A DNA stretch of 20,021 nucleotides from assembly GCA_900404475.1 (NCBI GenBank), contig OUQQ01000325.1, forward strand, positions 2,114-22,134, written 5' to 3'. The position numbers and the translations under genes were made by a program. A model generated the notes under the pieces. The model worked only from the letters and a program-made list of their open reading frames with translations. It did no database searches and was not told the DNA's origin. The DNA is from Spongospora subterranea (lineage: Eukaryota; Endomyxa; Phytomyxea; Plasmodiophorida; Plasmodiophoridae). Positions 1-8,800 of the stretch are shown here, piece by piece. How positions within the stretch are numbered: the first letter of the stretch is position 1; the number at the start of each line of letters is the position of its first letter.

Positions 1-4
1 AGTT

Positions 5-145
5 TTATGTTCGTTGGAGACCCAAAAAGAACACAAACTCTTCGTCGATAACTGCATCGAACAATGATGGTAGGTCTTGACTATCTACTGCAATATCAAC
101 AGGTTCCTCGGTTGTACTCAATCTGCCATGATTGTTGACAACTTG
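5..145 (-). CDS. Possible C-terminal exon of an unrecognised gene
   Basis: On the minus strand a pyrimidine-rich acceptor (TTTTATTTCAG, cut after position 146) precedes an open frame of 46 codons that ends in TAA at 5-7. The product starts QVVNNHG and ends FLGLQRT and is acidic in its middle. Upstream, a GTAATT donor at 172 would define an intron of only 27 bases, but that stretch is also open in frame, so it may simply be coding (the frame stays open to about 340). Overlapping plus-strand frames at 194-526 and 309-506 look equally protein-like. I recognise no family. The strand choice rests only on the splice-like sequence and is weak. Confidence 0.3.
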   Translation of the reverse strand, partial: QVVNNHGRLSTTEEPVDIAVDSQDLPSLFDAVIDEEFVFFLGLQRT

Positions 146-526
146 CTGAAATAAAATAAATTGGGCAATTACTCTCCAGAATAAGCCATCGTCGTGAAAA
201 CGAGTATTGTGGCCACGCACATGATTAAGCATTCTGTCGTCGATCGACACATCATCGTCAACGCTGAACTTGGCGATTACAGCAATGTGAAGAGTTGCAA
301 AGAGAGCCGTGACAATTGTCCCCGTAATCCGTACGGACACCGTGGAGATCTTTACGGCGTTGGCTTATCCGTCCGAACCGCTGACGGTTTGTGTCGAACT
401 TGTCCATCAGTTCCGGAATGTTTCAGATATCCCTTTGATCGTGCTCACCGACCAGTCTTCCGTTCCCGCCATTTGCAATCCCATCGGGTATCTCATGTGG
501 AGTTGAAAGAGGAGAAAACTTCTTAA

Positions 527-1691
527 AAATTCTTAAACCCTGTCTCCCTACATATCGAAATTGGTAATAGTTCCGAGGAGAGAGTCTCGCCACAACTCAA
601 GCGCAGCTGGTTTGTGATGAAGCGACGTGGTGTTTCGAAAGGGAATTTGCCCAGTGTCCCAATAAGTTTTGGTTTTTTGTGAATCGGGTGATATCAATCA
701 AACCTCACACTTCCCCGACATACCCAGCCAACACCATTTTGTTTGGGTATGCTATTCCCATGACCATTCACGAGACCAGGTTCAACTCCATTCGGTGTGG
801 TCGTTAGGGCAGGTTATGTTGCTTAATCCAGCTGGTCTAATAGGTTCCTTCAATGGATACCCAATCTTCTTGTAATGGCCAGGGGGAAGTAGGGAAAACA
901 TGGGAGCACACAGGATTACCCGACCCATAAGAACCCGCCAACCTTTGTATACCATACCATACATTTGAATTTGTGTTCAGATGACGAGCGATCATCATCT
1001 AACCCTAGCGTAGATACGGGTACTACAGACGTTAACACGAATGTTTTGAGCGGAAACACAATCAAAAAGTTATCGAATTTGTCTGTGCTGGCTTCTGGGA
1101 TGCTCATCCCATGAAACCTCTTCAAGTGAAATTATTAACCCTGCCCTCAACTAACATTTCAGTTTGATGAGTTACTAAATCTCTGGAGCAACCTCAACAT
1201 CAAATTTGGACCGCAATTTTACAATTGTTTTCTTGGCCCACAGCTCAAACCTCCATCCAAAATTTTTGTTGACAAGTGCCTCCATTGTTTGCGTTGAAAG
1301 GAAAAGTAGTTCCTCGCCCTTATTGGACACATGGATCTAAGCCAAAGGACGTCATCCACTATGATTTTTATTTATTACGAAGCCAAACAAATCATGGTCA
1401 TACAAATATGGAACTGTTAACGATTAGGGACGTTGACCATCAGCACATCCCGGAACTTGATCAAAATACTTGAACGCAGTCACTTCCTGAATCAATATAT
1501 TTGTTTTTGAATTAACCGGAAGTTGCAAATGTCATATCAGCAACAACACTCTTCACGTCAAGTGATACTTAAATATTGGTAGACCTGGGCAGGGTTTCCT
1601 CGCCAAAGTCCAATAGGAACTGCCGCATTGGCAACAGCAGAGATGCATTTCGATGAATTTGAATGGATCTTACCGTTTTACAAATTAAATT
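527..1691. other. Intergenic or decayed DNA, no supported gene
   Basis: No frame here combines good length, splice signals and recognisable sequence. A plus-strand frame of 65 codons at 1276-1473 is open but starts with GTG and resembles nothing I know. I see no RNA gene or obvious repeat. Confidence 0.4.
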
Positions 1692-1991
1692 TCAACCTTT
1701 ATAAAAGCGAATGAATAGGTTGATCAGGGTTTGAGTATGTTGTTCTCTTTTACAGGTCGGAGTACCAACAAAACCTGACTCAAGAAACTCTTCAAGCCAT
1801 TCTGAATCATTTTCGATATCTTGAACCCAATCGTCTTGCAGCTTGAGCTCGCTAGCTGCTTCATTCCTGCATTTAGGTGGAGACAGGGCCACCATCTTGG
1901 CGCCATGATTGAAACGCACATTGACTCTATAAAGAGATTCGCTGACAGACTCATTCGACTGTTTGTGAACTCGCGGCCAGCTTCTGACCAT
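1692..1991 (-). CDS. Hypothetical acidic open frame, possible transposon fragment
   Basis: An uninterrupted 99-codon minus-strand frame starts with ATG. Its central part is strongly acidic and aromatic (LQDDWVQDIENDSEWLEEF), a composition that is unlikely by chance and suggests former or present coding. It lies downstream of the hAT-like transposase relic on the same strand and could be a later exon of that element or a separate gene. I do not recognise the family. Part of it (1910-1948) is repeated in inverted orientation at 2120-2157, so the region has been rearranged. Confidence 0.3.
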   Translation of the reverse strand: MVRSWPRVHKQSNESVSESLYRVNVRFNHGAKMVALSPPKCRNEAASELKLQDDWVQDIENDSEWLEEFLESGFVGTPTCKREQHTQTLINLFIRFYKG

Positions 1992-2157
1992 TCGACCAAG
2001 AACAAGCTGTCGACGGTAGGTCTATCGCCTTCCTAGACTTCCGAAATCCCAATGCCACAAAACAAGTAAAGCGGTCCGGTGGCGACAGGAACTTTTTTTT
2101 CTCTGTAATTGCCCTATTGTCTGTCAGCGAATCTCTTTGTACGTCAATGTGCGTTCA
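1910..2157. repeat. Imperfect inverted repeat, arms about 38 bases
   Basis: The arm at 1910-1948, read on the minus strand, begins TCTGTCAGCGAATCTCTTT and continues to GTCAATGTGCGTT. The arm at 2120-2157 has the same sequence on the plus strand with a few substitutions and one base fewer near the middle. About 170 bases lie between them. It may be an inverted duplication within a degraded transposon or a pair of subterminal repeats. Confidence 0.65.
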
Positions 2158-2222
2158 CGGCTCCTTTAAGCTTACTATTTCTCAACGGATTCAGCAGATT
2201 GCGAAGCTAATCGTTAATTGGG

Positions 2223-2969
2223 TCAATCAACAGCTTTGACTGCAAATTGAATTGAATGGTAAATGCAGTGGACCAAGCAATCCTCACCAATGTTTTCAGC
2301 TCAAAACTTTGGCATTAGTGCTCTCGAATACGCTTCGTAGCAACTAAAGCATCAGAGTCGTTGTCCTTTACAATAACCTGTAGTTTCTGGAGAACGGTGT
2401 CACCGAGAGGCCGAAGATCTGCAACTATTGAATCCCCTAATCTTCGTCCAACGCCCGTGCACACCATCAGGGCAAACGAGTGCAACAACAGATGGTTCAA
2501 TGTCATGGACTCAAGGCATGTCCAGTGGATGGCAACCATATAAAACCCCTGTTCTACAGGATTGATCAAATAAAAACGGTCCCGAAATACGAGTTTAACA
2601 TCCATACCTTCGTGTGCTGGTTGCTCCATCCATCGAGGCAAATAGAATATCTAACATTCAGCGATTTCAGGAACGAAGCAACCGCACCTGAGCGCATAAA
2701 CAAAACAAATCAATGACGCGCCTTCCCAGGGTCCTTCGAGAGGGCGGTTTATATCCCTGGCAAAGCTCGAACGTGAATTACGCAAAAAAAGGGTTGGCAT
2801 GTGGCGTTAGAAAACCAATGAAATAATCGACAATTCCATTTCTTTTCGTGATATATGCAAGTCTGACAAAGATGTCTGGGAAGGTGTCGTCAGGCTGACT
2901 GATCATCAGAAGAGTTGTCTGGATCCTGAATTCCATGCCCTTTGAGGTGAAGTTTCCATCCGCTGGCAT
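2223..2969 (-). pseudogene. Broken hAT-superfamily transposase
   Basis: hAT transposases cut and paste DNA with an RNase H-like fold. On the minus strand I can join exons 2969-2782, 2650-2608 and 2548-2315 with GT-AG introns of 131 and 59 bases and matching phase. The joined frame contains CLDGWSNQHTK directly followed by GFYMVAIHW, the family's D-G-W block and its next strand. It then has VIVKDNDSDALVA, where the family has a T-D-N block carrying the second catalytic Asp. The frame stops after RIREH. Farther on, in another frame at 2297-2223, lies EDCLVHCIYHSIQFAVKAV, resembling the C-x2-H block of hAT proteins, and then a stop. Beyond it a frame reading LRNLLNPLRNSKLKGAV also resembles hAT sequence. 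Frame changes and stops make this an inactive copy. The N-terminal exon is the least certain part. Confidence 0.6.
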
Positions 2970-3024
2970 TGATCTCTAATTAACCCAATCAATTTTACGA
3001 AATATTAGTGACATTAAACAGTGA

Positions 3025-3398
3025 TATTAATTGTACTTTCAGAGAACCAGCGCTTGCAAATATGGCACCGACGTTGGTTCGTTAAGGAAATTATATCGCG
3101 ACGGGATTAAACTCCCTTGAATACTGCCAGACATAACTGATTTTTTTCCTGTACGACCACGTTTTCAAGACTGAGTACAAATATGGAGAAAAACAGAAGC
3201 AGACCCTGATGATTGACTTGGGAATGGTCGCTCACAAGTCGAATCCATGAAACACTGTGGCCTGATGCTGTCTTTGAAGATGTTCTGCCATTCCCCTGGT
3301 GTCCAGACTCAGGAGTCGATAAACAGTAAATAAGGACTTGCCTCTAATGCTCAATCATTTGTCAATTTACAGTTGCCCTCCTTGGCTCCCTACATGCT
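3025..3398. other. Non-genic stretch with possible exon scraps
   Basis: No complete gene is visible. A plus-strand stretch near 3170-3250 reads as KTEYKYGEKQKQTLMIDLG before a stop, which looks coding-like but is isolated. A minus-strand scrap near 3040-3080 reads RCHICKRWFSE before a GTACAA donor. Both could be transposon remnants. Confidence 0.3.
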
Positions 3399-3457
3399 CG
3401 GGTAAAAGGTAATCTGTTGGGGTAAAGGTAATTTGTTGAGGTAAAAGGTAATTTGTT
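3399..3457 (+). repeat. Tandem repeat, three units of about 19-20 bases
   Basis: Three consecutive units with the core GGTAAAAGGTAATTTGTT occur, with small differences: unit 1 has AATCTGTT and unit 2 lacks one A. They sit about 150 bases upstream of the tRNA-Thr gene. Related GGTAA/TTACC words continue to about 3535 on both strands. Function unknown; replication slippage is a sufficient explanation. Confidence 0.7.
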
Positions 3458-3609
3458 CCCCCACATCCTAATATTCACCATTGTTAGGTTTACTTTACCC
3501 GTTAAATACCCGTTTTGGTAAGGATAGGATAAGGGTAAAAGCGAAGTAAGTTTACAATCACTCCTCTTAAGCTCTGATTGCGTGTTCCAATTTTGGAAGT
3601 CGATCTGCA

Positions 3610-3681
3610 GCCTCGTTGGCCAAGTTGGCAAGGCGCTCCCTTAGTAAGGGAGAGATCATGTGTTCAAATCACATACGAGGC
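3610..3681 (+). tRNA. tRNA-Thr (anticodon AGT)
   Basis: The 72-base gene folds as a standard cloverleaf. The acceptor stem is GCCTCGT/ACGAGGC. The D-arm is GCC...GGC with a GG in the loop. The anticodon stem CTCCC/GGGAG closes the loop TTAGTAA, giving anticodon AGT (threonine). The variable loop has five bases, and the T-arm ATGTG/CACAT has the loop TTCAAAT. No CCA is encoded, as expected for a eukaryotic nuclear gene. Internal A and B boxes are present as the D- and T-arm sequences. A TTTTT run follows three bases after the gene. The inverted copy at 14484-14555 differs only in the T-loop. Confidence 0.95.
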
Positions 3682-3683
3682 AA

Positions 3684-3688
3684 TTTTT
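3684..3688 (+). terminator. RNA polymerase III terminator
   Basis: A run of five T residues begins three bases after the 3' end of the tRNA-Thr gene, the usual pol III stop signal. Confidence 0.8.
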
Positions 3689-3807
3689 GTAATGTAATTT
3701 TGTGGCATTTCGGATTGTCCAAGAAATTAGTGGACTCGTCTCCGTCTCCGGAAGCTGAAACAAAAACCTTTAGAGTCTGGTAGAAGTGAGTTACGTGTCT
3801 TTTTTGG

Positions 3808-3893
3808 ACGTCTCACTTTGAATTGTGAGACGAATTACAGTCATTTTTGTGGACGAAAAACAGGCAATAGTGAGACGAATTACAGTCATTTTC
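3808..3893 (+). repeat. GTGAGACG repeat cluster
   Basis: Two direct copies of GTGAGACGAATTACAGTCAT, each followed by TTT, begin near 3827 and 3870. The first is preceded a few bases upstream by the inverse word CGTCTCAC. The same GTGAGACG word recurs at about 5226 next to GGCAATA. This resembles the subterminal repeats to which transposases bind. Confidence 0.6.
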
Positions 3894-3910
3894 GGTGGCA
3901 AATTGTTTCG

Positions 3911-4063
3911 TATGGATTTATCGTATGACGACGATGACTTGCTAGCCATGGTTGTCATGGCCATATCCGTCTGTGCGGTTGGGGGGATACTCGGTGCCGA
4001 TCGACGTTCTTGCAGAACGGCTCCGCGAAACGTGTTTGCTGTTAGGAACAACGTCTGGGAAGG
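3911..4063 (+). CDS. Short first-exon-like frame inside the putative transposon
   Basis: An ATG at 3911 opens a frame beginning MDLSYDDDDLLAM, followed by a hydrophobic stretch (VVMAISVCAVGG) and a basic part (ADRRSCRTAPRNVFAVRNN). It reaches a candidate donor GAAG|GTTAGA at about 4062. An acidic start followed by basic residues recalls the N-termini of Harbinger-type transposases, but no diagnostic catalytic motif is present. Continuing exons were not found; the sequence beyond leads into the inverted repeat. It may be the surviving first exon of a deleted transposase. Confidence 0.3.
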
Positions 4064-4141
4064 TTAGAATCAGGCCTGTGCCTATTCGATTCAACCCACC
4101 TGCTTAATTTGATAGGCGCGGAAGCGTGCGCCGATGATGGA

Positions 4142-4483
4142 TGTTAGAAAAGCTTCTTGAAGCTAATGAAACTGATCGCCAACAACAACAGGAGGATCGT
4201 CAGCGACAGACCGATATCAACATGGCCATACTTCAACAGTTGGCGAACATGAATAAAAATTGTACTGCATAACATTCAGGTATTGCTTTTTATATCATCG
4301 GATCGCGAGTCGTCTGTAGCAGAACGCGACTCAATAAAGCAATACCTGAATGTTATGCAGTACAATTTTAATTCATGTTCGCGAACTGTTGAAGTATAGC
4401 CATGTTGATATCGGTCTGTCGCTGACGATCATCCTGTTGTTGTTGGCGATCAGTTTCATTAGCTTCAAGAAGCTTCTCTAACA
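4142..4483. repeat. Large inverted repeat (hairpin), arms about 150 bases
   Basis: The left arm (4142 to about 4290) is nearly the exact reverse complement of the right arm (about 4334-4483), with roughly five differences. The 40-45 base centre contains a further small inverted pair, GAGTCG/CGACTC. The right arm is the 3' end of the SANT-like gene plus its 3' flank. The left arm is therefore an inverted, partial copy of that gene end. In the left copy the position matching the stop codon is changed from TAA to AAA. Confidence 0.85.
4145..4272 (+). pseudogene. Inverted partial copy of the SANT-like gene 3' end
   Basis: Read on the plus strand, this arm encodes KLLEANETDRQQQQEDRQ and onward to QQLANMNKNCTA before a stop. 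It matches the last 37 residues of the minus-strand gene (4368-4726) with two substitutions. One base change removes the original stop, so the frame runs four codons farther. It has no start or upstream part and is a fragment produced by inverted duplication. Confidence 0.75.
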
Positions 4484-5132
4484 AGGCCTCCACCTTCGAA
4501 GACGATGGTCTGGCTTCGGTTTTGATCTTTGCCATCTCAATCAGCGATTCGCCCATTTTGGCCATGCCTTGCATAAGAGCGTCCCCGATTGGAACCGGCC
4601 GACTTGTGTTTCGCTCTGGTGATTTGAAAGTCTCCGGTTTCGTTGGCGGATCGTCATCCTCATAATCATCATCCAGTGAAGTTGGCATCGGCGCCGATGA
4701 TTCGGCGATTGGATCCCCGGATAACCCTGGAATGTTCTAGGCGAGAAAATTGATCATTAGACAAGTTTAAAAGAATCAAAATTACCTGCATGCACGCAAC
4801 CATACAATCGTAGTAGTCGGGATAAACCGTCTGGATTACCAGTCTCCAGCTCTGCCTTTTGCAAGGAGCGCCACTCTGCGACTAGAGCTGCTAGCCTTCG
4901 TTTGACTTGGTCCGCATCAAACTTGTCTCCTTCCAGCTTGGCATTGAACCGGGCAGTAAACCACAGCCAAAAAGCGGATGTTTACGACATCGCTATATCG
5001 TAGCGATAGCAATTTTTGCACTATGGAATTAGTCCATTGGGCTCGTGAGGCTATCGATGCCTCGCCTTTCATCTTCTTCTTGGGGGGACCCTGCAGCTTT
5101 ACCGCCAGAGCGGGAACCACGTTGGTGCTCAT
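4368..5132 (-). pseudogene. Myb/SANT-like DNA-binding protein, frameshifted
   Basis: The start ATG at 5132-5130 opens MSTNVVPALAV and a nuclear-localisation-like PPKKKMK. RAQWTNSIVQKLLSLRYSDV follows as the first helix of a Myb/SANT-like (trihelix-type) domain. Near 4970-4985 the reading frame changes by one, and FWLWFTARFNAKLEGDKF with QVKRRLAALVAEWRSLQKAE continues the domain. A 59-base intron (4785-4727, CAG|GTAATT to TTCCAG) joins in phase to LSGDPIAES and an acidic DDDYEDDD run. The C-terminus is a Gln-rich coiled-coil-like tail ending QQFANMN. Such proteins accompany PIF/Harbinger transposases and help bring them to DNA ends. The domain seems to lack some residues at the frame break, so this copy is probably dead. 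An unseen sequencing error is the alternative. Confidence 0.6.
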
Positions 5133-5346
5133 TGTGACGAAGAAAAGCTCCGCACAGTACACAGTACTGTACCCAATGGGGCACTTCGACCAGCCGTCTC
5201 TCGCTAAAACCAACTCGGCAATAGTGAGACGCACGCACTTCGACCAGACTCTTACTCCCAGAGTTTCTTCTGATGAATGAAATCAAATCAGAAGGACAGT
5301 AAGTAGTGAACTTGACAAGGAAAATAACTTCATAAATAAAGCAAGT

Positions 5347-5352
5347 TTTATT
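5347..5352 (-). promoter_or_regulatory. Poly(A) signal AATAAA of the multi-pass membrane gene
   Basis: Reads AATAAA on the minus strand, 22 bases beyond the TGA stop at 5377-5375. It supports both the strand and the end of the gene model. Confidence 0.7.
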
Positions 5353-5374
5353 GTTCAATTTTGATAATCGTCGT

Positions 5375-8300
5375 TCAAGACCGCAGCTTCCTGAAATACA
5401 TGTTAGAGAATGGAAGCGCTCTAAAAACCCGGCAACCTGAATATGTGAAACACTCGAACTGCGACTTCCTGAGTCAAGACGAAGGATACTGCTAGCGTAA
5501 CGCGGCAGAATCCGATCACAGCGACTGGGGTGAATACATCCAATACAGCAGGAACAACACTGAATAGAGTGGTGGTTTCAGCAACAACATGTTCAACTGG
5601 AGGCAATACGAAACAAGTCGAAAACAAGTGCAGACAGACGTCGTCAGAAAAACCACAACGCAGTAATCAACACTTTTGTAAGCAAAGAGCGAATTGTAAA
5701 TAAAAGAGTTTAGGCAAAGGGAGAGAAGAATAGTGGCTGTTCTAATGGTTGCTGACCTGGATAACATGGCCGTGGCAAAGGTTCGAGCTAAGGAAGGGAG
5801 AAGCAGAAGGGAGAAAACCAGGCCGATGCGTGAGGAAAAGTACAGCGTATAGAAAGCAACGAATGGAAATATCTAAGATAGAAACAGAATATTCAGTGGA
5901 ACGAAAGCAAATCAGACACTATCCGAAGTGGGAAACAGTAAAAGTAGGTTCTTGGTAAGCAAGTTCAGATATTCAGATCGGCGATAAACATGACATCCCT
6001 CAATTGTAGCCATCATACAGCATTGGCATCAAATTAACTGAAAATTAAATGTAATGGTGATTTTGAACTAGAAAACTAGTAATGTAGAAAAAAAAATCTG
6101 TGCCGCTGGTAAAGAGAATACCGCAAAATCAATGAGGCTCGATGTTAGCTTATTTAGCGCCGGTATCAAAGTGATGATGGCGTCAATGACCCAAATGACA
6201 ACGGTGCTGACCAGAAGGGCAAACCCGACCACCAATCGGAAGATTTTGGGCAAAAATAGCGCAAAAGTGAACGTGAACCAAGGCCATGAGAACCTAAAGC
6301 GAAAAGAATTGAGAAAATTGATGACACAGAAGGATTCGAAAACCTTCGACATCCGTAACGTTTTCTGAGAAAAAAACAGTAAAGCGAATTTGTTCAGCCA
6401 GCAGGAACACTGAAACAAAATCAAGACACGGAATACCATATCATATTTACAGGAAAATACCATAAATATGCAGAACACCAAAAAAAAATTTCAAAAACCA
6501 AAATGCATGGAATTGATGACAAGCGACGCCGATTTTTCAGGACCTAACCATGAGAAATATATCACAACTAGCTTCAGAACAAAGGACAGAGCGAGATAGA
6601 AGAAGCGAAACGCGGCAACGTCATCAACTGAGATGATATTCTACAGAAATCATGGCAAAAAATACATATTAGAGCAATTCGAGAGAGCATAACGGTTGCA
6701 AAACAAAAAAGTGAGAAAGAAATTCCACCCTTACAGACTGTCGGCGATAAACGAAAACTCATATCGATGAATAGAAGTTGAGTGGGAAACAAACACAGAG
6801 CAAACAATAAACCGCAACGCTGGCAAAAAACTAACCTGTAACATCAAAAGGGCATAGGGGACGACCGATACGCATTTCAGAAAGCCACTGTATGGGCTCC
6901 AGTAACACAAAGAGTACAGAATTGAATTCGCCATGAAGGCATCAACACGATCAGCGTTACGACAGAAAAGAGCGCTGAATAATGCATCGGGTATGGCAAT
7001 CTAAAAAGAACTTAAATCAACAACTGGAGGGTTAGAGAAAAAAGGAGCACACAGCAATAATAAAAAAATTGCAAAATTGGTGCAAACCGGCAGCCGATCC
7101 ATATCCGGGAATTCCTAACAAAACACAGCAGGGTAGTGCGAGATTACATTTTGTACCAAAACAAGATTACCACAGTACAAGAACAACTGGAGACAAAACG
7201 TCACAAAATCGTGTAGTAAAGAGCACATTAAGCAGAATATTTAGCAAACACATCAAAACCAAATCGTTGTTGCGACCGTGCAAGTGAAAAATGTAAAATC
7301 CCGAAACGTGATCTGTTCACATTTTGTTCACCGGTCGCGACTGCCGCAATGGACAGGGTGAATCCAAGAAGGAACTTGACCACCAATCCATACGACGACG
7401 TAAATAATAACACAAACACAGAAAACGCGATAAACAGGGCTGTACTTCGATATCTGAAAAACACTGCATGTAAAAATTTTGTAGTTGTTGATGGGGTGAT
7501 TGAAGCAACACAACAGAGGTGATCTGAAGATAGTATCGCTATTATGGTTGTCAATCAACGCTACTGCGTGAAAGCAAAATGCCATGGAAAGGCGTAAGCC
7601 GTCAGATGTTGAAACTGGAAATGGCATTGGTCGAATTGAATGCAACATCGATTTACCTGTCATGTGTAAGAATGAGGTGCCTGATTAAGGGAACACACAG
7701 ATTTATTGGAAAGTAAGCGGATTCGAACAATGCAGTTTCACGAACCTGTCGAACGAACGAAGAACAGCAAATGCCAAAGGAGGAAATTCGGCAGGCAATT
7801 CAATGTCGCAATTAGCCTAATAAATCATTGAGTAAATAAAAAAAAACCACATACAGGAAACCCCAACAGTAATATCGACTGTGGGCCGTACAAGAGATGA
7901 ATGAATGAATATAAACGGAAATCGAGCATCGACCAAAACGGTGACAGAAATATTGAAAGCTTACGTCTGGACTATTGACACAGGCGACAAACATGACTCT
8001 TAAGGAAGTCATGAAGGTGGCATCATCAATAAGATTTGACAACTGTGATAGCACTTCTGAAGGAATCTCTGCAGGTAGCAAGACTTAGTCGCAGTTCATT
8101 TAACTGAAAATGGCGCACCTTTCCCTTTTGGGACCAGCTGAAGGGCGATTTCATCTGGCGATACATCCAGAACATCGTATCGTTCTTCATGCGATAATAA
8201 AGTCCAGATCCATAGCACCTAAGAATTTGAATCAACATTTGGTTAATCACCCAAATCAGGCGCTAACTTCAGGGTGACCGCCACCGATTGAGTACTTGGT

Positions 8301-8414
8301 TGGAACCGGATCGGCTGGAGCCGATTCCGGCGTCATATTCGGAGGTGTTGAGCTAGTTTGCTGGCGATGTTGCTGGCGCCTTTTTCGTTTGGCGTCCACG
8401 GGACGGGTTGGCAT
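5375..8414 (-). CDS. Unrecognised multi-pass membrane protein, 15 exons
   Basis: I assembled this model by matching GT-AG sites and phase. Exons: 8414-8268, 8218-8119, 8068-7965, 7878-7855, 7816-7746, 7680-7657, 7453-7321, 7000-6836, 6640-6544, 6409-6328, 6293-6122, 5872-5757, 5672-5626, 5596-5437, 5390-5375. They sum to 1458 bases, 485 residues plus TGA. The N-terminus is basic and Pro/Ser-rich (MPTRPVDAKRKRRQQHRQQ). A soluble part follows (HEERYDVLDVSPDEIALQL, EVLSQLSNLIDDATF). From about residue 160 there are roughly eight hydrophobic segments, such as ALFIAFSVFVLLF, FYLALSFVLKLVVIYF, LVVGFALLVSTVVIWVI and LVFSLLLLPSLA. The tail is HIFRKLRS. Introns are 29-320 bases. The small exons, and exon 13 with its 29-base intron, are the least certain. 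The start lies about 390 bases from a divergent gene. I recognise no family and propose no function beyond membrane insertion. Confidence 0.65.
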
Positions 8415-8800
8415 GATTCGCTGAGCCCCCAAACAAATGGCAATGTCCGCCTAAACCGACCGCGGGCTGGCCAACCTGCCACAGTCCTCAACTGCATCAA
8501 CAGTATATGCGCGCAGACTTAGCCACGCAGAAATGTGCCACCTAGAAAGACAACCCAGGAAAATATCGCAAGGCAGTTTTGCGCCACAAACAGCCAGGTT
8601 AATTGTGGCCATGATAAAGTGGGGATGCCATGCCTATCGCCATGATGGCAAAACCTTGCGTTATCACATCAAATCAAGTATTGCACCGACCATTGATATT
8701 GGTGCAGATGGTGTTACAGACAGACGTCCCAGTTGCGCTCAAATAATAATGCGCGAGTGGCACTGTGTTAAAAAGTCCATTTGAGTTTCATTTGGGCAAT
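8415..8800. promoter_or_regulatory. Shared divergent promoter region
   Basis: These 386 bases separate the start codons of two genes transcribed away from each other, so they should hold both promoters and 5' leaders. There is no clear TATA box. A partly palindromic pair GCCATGATAAAG and CGCCATGATGGC lies at about 8608-8650. An open plus-strand frame at 8533-8784 has no supporting feature, and I regard it as chance. Confidence 0.4.

Larger units (their letters stand above)
3804..5235. mobile_element. Decayed two-gene DNA transposon, PIF/Harbinger-like layout
   Basis: The stretch is bounded by the word GTGAGACG and its complement. CGTCTCAC occurs near 3813 and GTGAGACG near 3829, 3871 and 5226. 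A 15-base direct repeat GGCAATAGTGAGACG occurs near 3863 and 5218. Inside are a plus-strand frame with an acidic start and a splice donor, and an oppositely oriented Myb/SANT-like gene. A transposase paired with a Myb/SANT-like protein is characteristic of PIF/Harbinger elements. I see no catalytic DDE domain, so if this reading is right the element has lost most of its transposase. Exact ends and a target-site duplication are not clear. Confidence 0.4.

Noticed and set aside
3399..3457. CRISPR-like array
   Set aside because: The units are adjacent without unique spacers and the genome is eukaryotic; it is an ordinary tandem repeat.
3362..3631. Minus-strand 89-residue protein
   Set aside because: It is a translation of the tandem repeat and runs into the tRNA gene; it has no independent support.
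4270..4345. Rho-independent type terminator
   Set aside because: The hairpin is the centre of a much larger inverted repeat in eukaryotic DNA, and bacterial terminator logic does not apply.
6068..6481. A single 137-residue hydrophobic minus-strand protein
   Set aside because: Exon boundaries and phase show that two exons of the larger gene (6409-6328 and 6293-6122) account for it; the continuous frame crosses an intron.
6836..7000. Alternative frame of exon 8 giving another hydrophobic peptide (HYSALFSVVTLIVLM)
   Set aside because: That frame ends in a stop before the strong CAG|GTTAGT donor, whereas the chosen frame is open to the donor and keeps the downstream phase.
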